Assembly (NCBI RefSeq): GCF_013761175.1
Contig: NZ_JACDUR010000005.1
Span: forward strand, 654,970 to 718,969
From: Nonomuraea soli
Lineage (GTDB): Bacteria; Actinomycetota; Actinomycetes; Streptosporangiales; Streptosporangiaceae
Reading direction: 5' to 3'
Length of the DNA stretch: 64,000 nt
The position numbers were made by a program, and so were the translations under genes. Below the pieces are notes generated by a model. It worked only from the letters and a program-made list of their open reading frames with translations. It ran no database searches and was not told where the DNA came from. Shown piece after piece: positions 52,253 to 60,139 of this stretch; the first letter of the stretch is position 1; every line of letters starts with the position of its first letter.

Positions 52253-53740
52253 CTACCGACGGCGCTTGGCCGTACCGAAGATCGATCTGCTGATCTCGCG
52301 GCCCAGCGTGCTCGCGATCGACCGGGTGAAGGAGCGGAAGAACGACGAGCCGAGGATGCCCTCGATCATCGACGGCTCCTGCTGCTGGGGCGGTGGCGCG
52401 GTGGGCGCGGGAGCCTGCGGCTCCTGGGCCAGCACCCGGGCGGCGAGCATCTCGTAGGCGGACTCCCTGTCCACCTCCGTGCCGTACCTGGGCATGAGCG
52501 GCGACTGGGCGATGAACCCCCGCATCACCACCTGATCGATCGGCCCCATCTGCGACTGCGGCGCCCGCAGCCGGGTCCAGGCCACCGGCGTGGGCACGCC
52601 CTTGTCGCCGAGCACGGTCACGACGGCCTCGCCGATGCCGAGCTGGGTGAGCACCTCCTCCAGGTCGTAGCCGGAGTGCGGGAAGGTGGACACGGTCGCC
52701 TTGAGCGCCTTGGCGTCCTGCGGGGTGAAGGCGCGAAGGGCGTGCTGCACCCTGGCTCCGAGCTGGGCGAGCACGTCGGCGGGCACGTCCTTGGGCGTCT
52801 GGGTGACGAAGAAGATGCCCACGCCCTTGGAGCGGATGAGCCGCACGGTCTGGGTGATCGACTGCAGGAACGCCTTGGAGGCCCCGGTGAACAGCAGGTG
52901 CGCCTCGTCGAAGAAGAAGACGAGCTTGGGCTTGTCGGGATCGCCCACCTCGGGCAGTTCGCCGAACAGGTCGGCCAGCAGCCACATCAGGAACGTCGAG
53001 AACAGCGCGGGCCGGTCCTGGACGGCGGGAAGCTCCAGCATGGAGACGACGCCGCGCCCGTCGGGCAGGACGCGCAGCAGGTCGGCGGTGTCGAAGGCGG
53101 GCTCGCCGAAGAACTGCGCGGCGCCCTGGGCCTCGAAGTTGACCAGGGTGCGCAGGATGACCCCCGCGGTCTGCTTGGACAGCCCTCCGACGTCCTTGAG
53201 CACCCCGGGATTGTCGATCAGGTACTGGATGACCGAGCGCAGGTCCTTCAGGTCGAGCAGCGGCAGTCCCTGCTGGTCGGCGAAGTGGAAGATCAGCCCG
53301 AGCGACGACTCCTGGGTCTCGTTGAGGCCGAGGACCTTGGCCAGCAGCGTCGGGCCGAAGTCGGTCATCGTGGCCCGGAGCGGGATGCCGTCGCCGATGC
53401 CGCCCAGGGAGTAGAACTCCACGGGGCAGGGTGTGCCCACCCAGTTCTGCCCGATGCCGGCCGTACGGCTGAGCAGCTTGTCGGAGCCGGCGCCCGCCAC
53501 GGCCATGCCGGACAGGTCTCCCTTGACGTCGGCCAGGAAGACCGGGACTCCCTGCGCCGACAGTTGCTCGGCCATGACCTGCAGGGTCACGGTCTTGCCC
53601 GTACCGGTCGCGCCGGCGACCAGGCCGTGCCGGTTGAGCATGCGCAGCGGGATGCGGATCTGGTCGGCTGGGCTCGGCGTGCCGTCCACGAGCAGGGCCC
53701 CGAGGTCGATCGTGGGCCCGTCGAAGTCGTACTCGATCAT
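52253..53740 (-). CDS. HerA-like helicase/ATPase, DUF853 family
   Basis: 495 residues. Walker A AGATGTGKTVTLQ, Walker B KLVFFFDEAHLLF, a downstream FFVTQTPKDVP sensor and arginine-bearing RVQHALRAFTPQD. The C-terminal tail has a proline/glutamine-rich linker (APAPTAPPPQQQ) then a positively charged helix. DUF853/HerA-FtsK type hexameric ATPases act on DNA; the specific job of this stand-alone form is not established. The start overlaps the stop of the deacetylase gene upstream by ATGA. Confidence 0.9.
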   Translation of the reverse strand: MIEYDFDGPTIDLGALLVDGTPSPADQIRIPLRMLNRHGLVAGATGTGKTVTLQVMAEQLSAQGVPVFLADVKGDLSGMAVAGAGSDKLLSRTAGIGQNWVGTPCPVEFYSLGGIGDGIPLRATMTDFGPTLLAKVLGLNETQESSLGLIFHFADQQGLPLLDLKDLRSVIQYLIDNPGVLKDVGGLSKQTAGVILRTLVNFEAQGAAQFFGEPAFDTADLLRVLPDGRGVVSMLELPAVQDRPALFSTFLMWLLADLFGELPEVGDPDKPKLVFFFDEAHLLFTGASKAFLQSITQTVRLIRSKGVGIFFVTQTPKDVPADVLAQLGARVQHALRAFTPQDAKALKATVSTFPHSGYDLEEVLTQLGIGEAVVTVLGDKGVPTPVAWTRLRAPQSQMGPIDQVVMRGFIAQSPLMPRYGTEVDRESAYEMLAARVLAQEPQAPAPTAPPPQQQEPSMIEGILGSSFFRSFTRSIASTLGREISRSIFGTAKRRR

Positions 53741-54519
53741 CGTTCGGTGTACTTCCTTCCCGGTGCCGGGCGTTTGCCGTACAGCTCGGAGACGGTCACG
53801 AAGGTGTAGCCGCGGCGGGAGAAGGAGGAGATGAGCGAGGGCACGGCGGCGACCGTGCTGCGGTGGATGTCGTGCAGGAGGACGATCGAGCCCGGAGTGG
53901 CGGCGGCCGCGCGGCGGGCCACGACCGACGCGTAGCGGTCGCGCCAGTCGAGGGTGTCGACGTTCCAGAGGATCTGGGCGAGCCCTTCGCGGCGGCTCTC
54001 GGCGGCGACCCTGCCGTCGGTCGAGCCGTACGGCGGCCGCATGACCTGCATGGTGACGCCGGTCCTGTCCTTGACGATGGCCTGGGTGCGGGCCAGTTCG
54101 GCCTTGATGCCCGAGCTGGACAGGGCGGTGAGCTGGGCGTGGCTCCAGGAGTGGTTGCCGAGCTCGTGGCCGTCCTCGACCATGCGGCGCAGGTTGCCGT
54201 CGCGGTCCTCGGCGACCATCTGTCCGACGACGAAGAACGTGCTTCTGACGTTCCGTTTCTTCAACAGGTCCAGCAGGTTGGCGGTGTATTCACCGGGACC
54301 GTCGTCGAACGTCAGCGCAACACATTTAGTTTTGGCACAGTTTATCGGGATTTTCCTTTTTGGCCATTGCGCCTGCATCCCCTTCAGCCGCTGAGCCAGC
54401 ACTCCCAGGTCAGCTGCCGGCGAAGGAAAGTCCCTCACTCCCATTTCCTTCGTCGACACCTGCGCCTCGCAGCCGGTTACGCCAAGGCTGACAAGGAGCA
54501 CCCACACCCCCCACCGCAT
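53737..54519 (-). CDS. Polysaccharide deacetylase lipoprotein (NodB domain)
   Basis: 260 residues. A lipobox VTGC at residues 14-17 follows a short signal (MRWGVWVLLVSLGVTGC), so the protein is anchored outside the membrane. NodB motif 1 is LTFDDGPGEYT, motif 2 HSWSH with NHSWSHAQL, motif 3 MRPPYG, motif 5 VLLHDIH. The metal-binding Asp-His-His set is complete. It probably deacetylates N-acetylglucosamine in peptidoglycan or a surface glycan. An oddity is the relatively AT-rich N-terminal coding part (around 54.3 kb). Confidence 0.92.
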   Translation of the reverse strand: MRWGVWVLLVSLGVTGCEAQVSTKEMGVRDFPSPAADLGVLAQRLKGMQAQWPKRKIPINCAKTKCVALTFDDGPGEYTANLLDLLKKRNVRSTFFVVGQMVAEDRDGNLRRMVEDGHELGNHSWSHAQLTALSSSGIKAELARTQAIVKDRTGVTMQVMRPPYGSTDGRVAAESRREGLAQILWNVDTLDWRDRYASVVARRAAAATPGSIVLLHDIHRSTVAAVPSLISSFSRRGYTFVTVSELYGKRPAPGRKYTER

Positions 54520-54551
54520 GCTTCCCCCCGAAAGCGCGCGCGGAGGTTAGA

Positions 54552-54857
54552 TCACGGATAGTCCTGAGCCGAGTCCCCCCGCAGCTCTCTGCTCAGTTCC
54601 TCCCACCATGGTGGAATATCCGCCTGCAACTCTGCATAGCGACGCGCCACACGAATGGCACATCCGACCGGATCTGTACCCAGATGACGTCGTTTAACAG
54701 CCCCTTCCTGCCATCGGAAAAAACCATCCCTGAACCGCACGACCAGTCCGATCCATACGGAAAGGGTGGCACCATCGCCAACCTCGTCCGTATCGGTCAC
54801 ACCGAGACCGGTCAGCTCGATCTTGAGCTTCTCGATCGCAGCGCGAGCTTCGCTCAC
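54552..54857 (-). CDS. Small protein of unknown function
   Basis: 101 residues from a GTG at 54857 with AAAGGAG five bases upstream; a longer ATG form from 54932 lacks a ribosome site. The sequence begins VSEARAAIEKLKIELTGLGV and ends LQADIPPWWEELSRELRGD. It contains several Trp and charged residues, no membrane segment. GC content is visibly lower here than around it. No family recognised. Confidence 0.65.
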   Translation of the reverse strand: MSEARAAIEKLKIELTGLGVTDTDEVGDGATLSVWIGLVVRFRDGFFRWQEGAVKRRHLGTDPVGCAIRVARRYAELQADIPPWWEELSRELRGDSAQDYP

Positions 54858-54946
54858 CAGCGCTCCTTTGCCTGGCCCCCCAACTGACGGTTTGTCGGTC
54901 GCATGTGGTGTACCCAAGATTGGCACCGCCATGGAGCAATCATGAC

Positions 54947-55522
54947 TCAGACATCCAAGACTTCCCGCGGTTCGGCGACCATCATGACAAAACGCATGGT
55001 TTCCCCAGCGACATTCGCGTAACGGTGCGGCCGATCGGCCGTGAACAACACCGCGTCACCGGCTCCGACGGTGTGGCTCCTGCCGTCGACCGTCAGGGTC
55101 AGCTCCCCCTCCAGGATGGTCAGCAACTCGCGCGTGCCCGGTGGGTGGGCGTCGCCGTCGTGGTGCGAGCCGGGCTCCAGCCGCCAGTCCCACAACTCCA
55201 GGATCATCGGCGAGTCCGCGCCCACCAGCAGCGTGGCGGCCGAGCCGTCGTGGGAGAAGGTCACCATCTCGCTCTTGTCGACGACCCTGACCACGGGCAC
55301 GTCCGACACCTCGACCAGCTTGGCCACGGTGGTGCCGAGCGCGGCGGCGACCCGGGTGAGCGTCGACACGCTGGGATTGGTGCGCGCCTGTTCGATCTGG
55401 ATGAGCATGCCCCGGCTGACGTTCGAGCGGGCGGCCAGGGCGTCGAGGGTCATGTTCCGCTGGGTACGCAGGCCGCGGACGTTGGTGGCGATGGCCGCGG
55501 TCACCGCATCAGTTTCGCGCAT
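54947..55522 (-). CDS. XRE-family regulator with C-terminal cupin
   Basis: 191 residues. HTH at 10-65 (IATNVRGLRTQRNMTLDALAARSNVSRGMLIQIEQARTNPSVSTL), then a cupin domain with PGSHHDGDAHPPGTRELLTILEGELTLTV and AGDAVLFTADRPHRYAN. This HTH-cupin type usually represses an adjacent transporter or catabolic gene in response to a small metabolite. Divergent from the EamA exporter with only 32 bp between starts, so their promoters overlap. Confidence 0.93.
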   Translation of the reverse strand: MRETDAVTAAIATNVRGLRTQRNMTLDALAARSNVSRGMLIQIEQARTNPSVSTLTRVAAALGTTVAKLVEVSDVPVVRVVDKSEMVTFSHDGSAATLLVGADSPMILELWDWRLEPGSHHDGDAHPPGTRELLTILEGELTLTVDGRSHTVGAGDAVLFTADRPHRYANVAGETMRFVMMVAEPREVLDV

Positions 55523-55554
55523 TAGAGTGTACTAACTGTGCAATGGAGTGAACT

Positions 55555-56388
55555 GTGCTTGCTGTGATGTTAGCGACCGCGTGCGCCGTGGTTTACGGAA
55601 CCGCCGACTTCCTGGGCGGACTGGCGACGCGCCGGTCGCGGGTGCTCGCCGTCGTGGTGCTCTCCCAGATCGCCGGATTCGCTCTGATCCTGCTGCTGAT
55701 GCCGCTCCTGCCTGGGCTCTTCTCGTCATCGGCCCTGCTGTGGGGCATGGCCGCGGGCGTGGCCGGCGCGGCCGGGCTCACCTTGTTCTACCGTGCCCTG
55801 GCCACGGGTGTCATGTCCGTCGTCGCCCCCACCACCGCGGTGACCTCGACCGTGCTGCCCGTGGTGTTCGGCCTGGCGACGGGCGAGCGTCCCGAGATCC
55901 TGGCCGTGGTCGGGATCGTGCTCGCCGTGGTCGCGGTGATCATGGTGGGCCGCAGTCCCTCCCAGGGACAACGGTCCTCGGCCGCCTCCGTGCTCGCGGC
56001 GCTGGCGGCGGGCGCGGGATTCGGCGGCTTCTTCATCCTCCTCGCCCAGGCGCCCGAGGGCACGGGCCTGTGGCCGCTGGTCGGGGCCAGGATCACCTCC
56101 ATCACAGCGGTGGTCCTGCTGGCGCTCGTGACGCGCGGCTCCCTGCGTCCCGGCAAGGGGGCGCTGGGCATCATCGCCGCCGCGGGGGCGCTCGATATGG
56201 CGGCCAACGTGCTCTACCTGCTGGCCGAGCAGCAGGGCATGCTCAGCCTGGTGGCCGTGCTGGTCTCGCTCTATCCCGCCAGCACGCTGGTCCTGGCCCG
56301 GTTCGTGCTGGGCGAGCGGCTGCAAGGAGTCCAGGTGGCCGGGGTGGCGTGCGCGCTGGGGGCGGTGGCGTTGATTGCCGTTGCCTAG
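55555..56388 (+). CDS. EamA/DMT-family transporter
   Basis: 277 residues with ten hydrophobic segments in two repeats (EamA halves), beginning MLATACAVVYGTADFLGGLATRRS. The second repeat has LGERLQGVQVAGVACALGAVALI. The GTG start has GGAG six bases upstream. It probably exports amino acids or other metabolites. Expected to be under the divergent XRE-cupin regulator. Confidence 0.92.
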   Translation: MLAVMLATACAVVYGTADFLGGLATRRSRVLAVVVLSQIAGFALILLLMPLLPGLFSSSALLWGMAAGVAGAAGLTLFYRALATGVMSVVAPTTAVTSTVLPVVFGLATGERPEILAVVGIVLAVVAVIMVGRSPSQGQRSSAASVLAALAAGAGFGGFFILLAQAPEGTGLWPLVGARITSITAVVLLALVTRGSLRPGKGALGIIAAAGALDMAANVLYLLAEQQGMLSLVAVLVSLYPASTLVLARFVLGERLQGVQVAGVACALGAVALIAVA

Positions 56389-56410
56389 CGGGCCAAGCGC
56401 TTGTTACGGT
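56381..56410 (+). promoter_or_regulatory. Leaderless promoter of the MEDS-HATPase gene
   Basis: TTGCCT (56381-56386) and TACGGT (56405-56410) are separated by 18 bp, and the GTG at 56418 follows the -10 after seven bases with no Shine-Dalgarno. The -35 overlaps the end of the EamA coding sequence. Confidence 0.6.
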
Positions 56411-56417
56411 TCGCTGC

Positions 56418-57272
56418 GTGCACTTCCTGCACATGGCGGTGCCGTACAACTCGGACGAGGGCTTCCTCCACCTGGTCGGACCGCACGTCGAGAGAGCGCT
56501 GGGCGAGGGCCGTCACGTCCTGGCCATCACCGCGCCTGCCCGGCTCGACCTGCTCGACAGGCGCGTCGAGCGGCGAGTGGCCGCGCGCTGGTACGAACAT
56601 CCGCCGCGCACCCTGGCGGCCACGCATGAGTACGCCGACGGCCGGCGCACGCTGATCGTGGGCGAGCCGCCCTGGCAGAGCGAGGCCTGGATCCGCTTCG
56701 AGTCGGTGCTCAACGCCGCCCTGCGCGGCCAGGCCTGCACGGCGTTGTGCCTCTACTCCGCTCCCCCCGAGCACATGTGGCTGACCCATCCGGCCCAGCT
56801 GGCCCCCAACGGCGTACGGCCGAGCGAACGCTACGTCGAGCCGCACGACCTGATCCTCGACAGCGATCGTGCTCCGCTGGCGGATCCGGTGGGCGAGGTG
56901 CGCGCGGCCGCCTTCACCGCGCCGGAGCTGGCCAGGCTGCGCCAGCTCGTCGCCGACTACGCCAGGTCGGCGGGCATGGAGCGCAACCTGATCTCGTCGC
57001 TGGTGCTGAGCGTCTCGGAGGTGGCGGCCAACAGCGTCGAGCACGGCGCGGGGCACGGCACGCTGAAGGTGTGGACCAACGGCCGCGAGGTGGTCTGCGA
57101 GATCATCGACCCGGGCGGCTCGCTGACCGACCCGCTACCGGGCTACATGCCACCAGAGCCCGAATCCCAGCGGGGATACGGGCTCTGGATAAGTCGTCAG
57201 TTGTGCGATCTGGTGGAGACAAGGACCGACGCGGGCGTCCTGAGGGTCCGGCTCCACCAGCGGCTGCGTTAG
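56418..57272 (+). CDS. MEDS-domain anti-sigma/HATPase regulator
   Basis: 284 residues from GTG 56418. The N-terminal about 170 residues are a MEDS (DcmR-type sensory) domain: VHFLHMAVPYNSDEGFLHLVGPHVERAL, and ALCLYSAPPEHMWLTHPAQL. The C-terminal 110 residues are an RsbW-like HATPase: SLVLSVSEVAANSVEHGAGHGTLKVWTNG, VVCEIIDPGG and a G2 box QRGYGLWISRQLCD. It is expected to bind a sigma factor or anti-anti-sigma partner and signal through its kinase domain. It is convergent with a SigR-like sigma gene; coding ends overlap by 4 bp. Confidence 0.88.
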   Translation: MHFLHMAVPYNSDEGFLHLVGPHVERALGEGRHVLAITAPARLDLLDRRVERRVAARWYEHPPRTLAATHEYADGRRTLIVGEPPWQSEAWIRFESVLNAALRGQACTALCLYSAPPEHMWLTHPAQLAPNGVRPSERYVEPHDLILDSDRAPLADPVGEVRAAAFTAPELARLRQLVADYARSAGMERNLISSLVLSVSEVAANSVEHGAGHGTLKVWTNGREVVCEIIDPGGSLTDPLPGYMPPEPESQRGYGLWISRQLCDLVETRTDAGVLRVRLHQRLR

Positions 57273-57850
57273 GCGGCGCGCTGCGCCGGAACCTTCGCGC
57301 CCTCGTCGAGAACGTAGTCCTCCAGCATGCTGCGCAGCTGGCGGCGGCCACGGTGCAGCCGGGACATCACGGTGCCGATGGGCGTGCCCATCCGCTCGGC
57401 GATCTCCTTGTAGGCGAAGCCCTCCACGTCGGCCAGGTACACCGCGACACGGAAGTCCTCGGGCAGCGAACGCAACGCGTCCATCACCGTGCTGTCGGGC
57501 AGCTGCTCCAGCGCCTCCGTCTCGGCGGACCTCAGCCCGGTGGAGGTGTGCGACTCGGCCGCGTGCAGCTGCCAGTCCTCGATCTCCTCGGCGGCCGAGA
57601 GCTTCGGGGAGCGCTGCTTCTTGCGGTAGTCGTTGATGAAGTTGTTGGTGAGGATGCGGTGCAGCCAGGCCTTGAGGTTCGTGCCCTCGCGGAACTGGTG
57701 GTAGGAGGTGTAGGCCTTGGTGACCGTCTCCTGGACCAGGTCCTCGGCGTCGGCGGTGTTCCGGGTCAGACGCATAGCGGAGGCGAACAGCTGGTTGGTC
57801 ACTGGAACGACGTCGCGCTCGAACCAGTCCTGGCGCTGCTCTTCAGTCAT
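57269..57850 (-). CDS. ECF sigma factor of the SigR/SigH (ECF12) type
   Basis: 193 residues. Region 2: LTRNTADAEDLVQETVTKAYTSYHQF; linker FREGTNLKAWLHRILTNNFINDYRKKQR; region 4: LPEDFRVAVYLADVEGFAYKEIAERMGTPIGTVMSRLHRGRRQLR. The close similarity to Streptomyces SigR and mycobacterial SigH (for example DVEGF.YKEIAE.M.TPIGTVMSRLHRGRRQLR) suggests control of thiol-oxidative stress genes with RsrA as anti-sigma. The usual downstream rsrA gene is not present; the next gene is convergent. The ATG at 57850 lacks a strong ribosome site. The gene may be a paralogue of the main sigR. Confidence 0.92.
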   Translation of the reverse strand: MTEEQRQDWFERDVVPVTNQLFASAMRLTRNTADAEDLVQETVTKAYTSYHQFREGTNLKAWLHRILTNNFINDYRKKQRSPKLSAAEEIEDWQLHAAESHTSTGLRSAETEALEQLPDSTVMDALRSLPEDFRVAVYLADVEGFAYKEIAERMGTPIGTVMSRLHRGRRQLRSMLEDYVLDEGAKVPAQRAA

Positions 57851-58081
57851 AGTGATCAAGATCTTTCCCCCTTGCGCTATCCCCCGGTCCGGCGCACGCG
57901 CCGGACTCCATGCTCGCAAACCGCCCGTAAGGGGCGCGTTAGCTGGTCATTGGGGCGAATCATCCGTCTGCTCGCGGCGTGCGTGGTCACGTCCACGGCC
58001 GGATAAGTCTCATAATCATAACACTCTCCCTCCAATTCCGCATGAGGTGTGGTAAGAGTCACATGGGTTACGTTATGGGGC

Positions 58082-59131
58082 ATGATGGACCGTCAATGGG
58101 TCGCCGAAGCCGTCCGAACAGTGGAGGCCGACGCCAACCGCAGTGCCGATACTCACCTGCATGTCTTTCCGCTTCCCTCGCGCTGGGGGGTAAACCTCTA
58201 CTTGAAAGACGAGTCGGTCCACCCCACTGGTTCACTCAAACATCGCCTAGCGCGATCGCTTTTTCTGTATGGCCTTGCCAACGGCTGGATCGGGCCGAAC
58301 ACCACGATCGTTGAGGCTTCCAGCGGATCCACCGCGGTCAGCGAGGCGTACTTCGCCCGGCTGATCGGCCTGCCGTTCATCGCCGTCATGCCCGACTCCA
58401 CCTCGCCCGAGAAGATCGCCCTGATCGAGTTCTACGGGGGCAAGTGCCACCTGGTCACCGATCCCCGCGAGATCTATTCGGAATCACAACGCCTGGCGGA
58501 TGAGACCGGCGGCCATTTCATGGACCAGTTCACCTACGCCGAGCGGGCCACGGACTGGCGGGGCAACAACAACATCGCCGAGTCGATCTTCCAGCAGATG
58601 ACCCTGGAGCCCTACCCCGTGCCTCACTGGATCGTGGTCGGCGCGGGCACCGGGGGCACCTCCGCCACGCTCGGGCGTTACCTGCGCTACCGATGTCACC
58701 CGACCCGGCTGTGCGTCGCCGACCCGGAGGGCTCGGCGTTCTACTCGGCCTGGACCACCGGAGACGTCTCGACCACGGCCGGCGGCTCGCGCATCGAGGG
58801 CATCGGCAGGCCGCGCGTGGAGCCGTCGTTCCTGCCCTCGGTGATCGACCGCATGATCCAGGTGCCCGACGCCCGCTCGATCGCCGCGATGCGCTGGGTG
58901 CACCGCCTCACCGGGCTCGACGTGGGCGGCTCGACCGGCACCAACGTGGCCGCGGCCGTCGACCTCATCCGCGAGATGATCGCCGCGGGCGCGCGCGGCA
59001 GCGTCGTCACCCTGATCTGCGACCAGGGCTCGCGCTACCGCGGCACCTACTGCGACGACTCCTGGGTCGCGGGCCAGGGGCTGGACCTCGCCCAGCACCT
59101 GGCGGAGTTCGAGGAGTTCCTCACCCTGTGA
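58082..59131 (+). CDS. cds1: Cds1-type PLP-dependent cysteine desulfhydrase
   Basis: 349 residues; ATGs at 58082 and 58085 are equivalent, and TACGTT seven bases before the first suggests a leaderless message. PLP-fold II enzyme: Lys in HPTGSLKHRLARSLF, VEASSGSTAVSEAYFA, the phosphate loop VVGAGTGGTSATLGRYLRYR and SRIEGIGRPRVEPSFLP. The residue pattern closely follows mycobacterial Cds1 (Rv3684), which releases H2S from cysteine. The protein may also act as a cysteine synthase-like lyase. Coding end overlaps the convergent siderophore-binding protein by 11 bp. Confidence 0.93.
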   Translation: MMDRQWVAEAVRTVEADANRSADTHLHVFPLPSRWGVNLYLKDESVHPTGSLKHRLARSLFLYGLANGWIGPNTTIVEASSGSTAVSEAYFARLIGLPFIAVMPDSTSPEKIALIEFYGGKCHLVTDPREIYSESQRLADETGGHFMDQFTYAERATDWRGNNNIAESIFQQMTLEPYPVPHWIVVGAGTGGTSATLGRYLRYRCHPTRLCVADPEGSAFYSAWTTGDVSTTAGGSRIEGIGRPRVEPSFLPSVIDRMIQVPDARSIAAMRWVHRLTGLDVGGSTGTNVAAAVDLIREMIAAGARGSVVTLICDQGSRYRGTYCDDSWVAGQGLDLAQHLAEFEEFLTL

Positions 59132-60062
59132 CGTCGAAGATCTTGGCCACGTCGTCGAGGATCGCGTTGGCCCCCTGGATGCCCACGGCGGTCATCCAGG
59201 TGACGTCGGCCACGTCGTGCTTGTCGCCCTTGAGCTTGTCCCACAGGGGATTGGTGACGAACTGCTGCTTGGGCCCGACCGCGGCGGGGTCGGGATAGGT
59301 CGCGACGAAGATGTGGTCGGCGTCGAAGTCGGCGATCCGCTCCTGGCTGACGTCCACGGCGATCTTGGCCGGGTCCTTCGGCTGGCCGGCGGGGCGCGGG
59401 AAGCCGACGTCCTTCAGCACGATGCCCGAGTAGGAGTTCTCGACGTACAGGCGGGTCGTGGGCTCGCCGGCGAAGCGCACCACCGCGATGGTGGGCATGG
59501 CGCCCTCCTTGGCCTTGATCGCCTCACCCAGCTTGGCCGCGCGCGACTCGAAGGTCTTGAGGGTCTCGTCGGCCAGCTGCTCCTTGCCCAGGGCCTGGCC
59601 CATCAGGCGCAGGTTCTCCTTCCAGATCGCGCCGGTCGTCTCGCTGAAGACCGTCGGCGCGATCTGGGAGAGCTTGTCGTACAGGGCCTCGTGGCGGACC
59701 TTGGCCGAGACGATCAGGTCGGGCTTGAGCGCGATGATCTTCTCAAGGCTCGGCGACTCGAGCGTGCCCACCGGGACGGCGTCCTTGCCGTACTGCGCGG
59801 CGACCTCACCCAGATAGGCGGGCAGCTTGTCGTCGACCGAACGGTAGGTGGTGAAGCCGACCACGGGCGTCTGGAGGGTCAGCACGGCGTCGACGAAGCT
59901 CTGGTCCAGCGCGACCACCCGCTTGGGCTGCGCGGGGATCTTCGTCTCGCCCATCGCGTGCTTGATCGTCCGGAACGGCTGCTGGGGTGCGGCCTGCTCG
60001 GCCGTCGACCCGCAAGCGGACAGGGCCAGCGCGAGCGCGACTCCCAGGACCCAACGTTTCAC
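59121..60062 (-). CDS. Ferric-siderophore-binding lipoprotein (FecB/FhuD type)
   Basis: 313 residues; lipobox LSAC at residues 14-17 after MKRWVLGVALALALSAC. The PeripBP_2 fold is seen as KRVVALDQSFVDAVLTL, KPDLIVSAKVRHEALYDKLSQIAPTV and DADHIFVATYP. Binds a ferric siderophore or heme-like ligand outside the membrane. It is divergent from the permease genes, and a shared iron box lies between the starts, implying co-repression by DmdR/IdeR. Confidence 0.93.
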   Translation of the reverse strand: MKRWVLGVALALALSACGSTAEQAAPQQPFRTIKHAMGETKIPAQPKRVVALDQSFVDAVLTLQTPVVGFTTYRSVDDKLPAYLGEVAAQYGKDAVPVGTLESPSLEKIIALKPDLIVSAKVRHEALYDKLSQIAPTVFSETTGAIWKENLRLMGQALGKEQLADETLKTFESRAAKLGEAIKAKEGAMPTIAVVRFAGEPTTRLYVENSYSGIVLKDVGFPRPAGQPKDPAKIAVDVSQERIADFDADHIFVATYPDPAAVGPKQQFVTNPLWDKLKGDKHDVADVTWMTAVGIQGANAILDDVAKIFDVTG

Positions 60063-60077
60063 AACAAACCCCCATGT

Positions 60078-60096
60078 TTAGCTTAGGCATGCCTAA
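60078..60096. promoter_or_regulatory. Iron box of the siderophore uptake locus
   Basis: TTAGCTTAGGCATGCCTAA matches the DmdR/IdeR consensus at 15 of 19 positions and carries a perfect core TTAGGCATGCCTAA. It lies 16 bp from the binding-protein start and 44 bp from the permease start, so one site can control both divergent units. Confidence 0.85.
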
Positions 60097-60139
60097 CCTG
60101 GCATACTTCACCCGAACCAGCAAACCTAGGAGGCACCAG

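Noticed and set aside
55548..57272. 574-residue fusion frame over the EamA and MEDS-HATPase genes
   Set aside because: The first half is out of frame with the transporter; the MEDS domain starts at the GTG at 56418.
57851..58081. SigR-type promoter (GGGAAT-N18-GTT) before the sigma gene
   Set aside because: A GGAAT occurs on the minus strand, but the spacing to the next GTT is 12 nt rather than 18.
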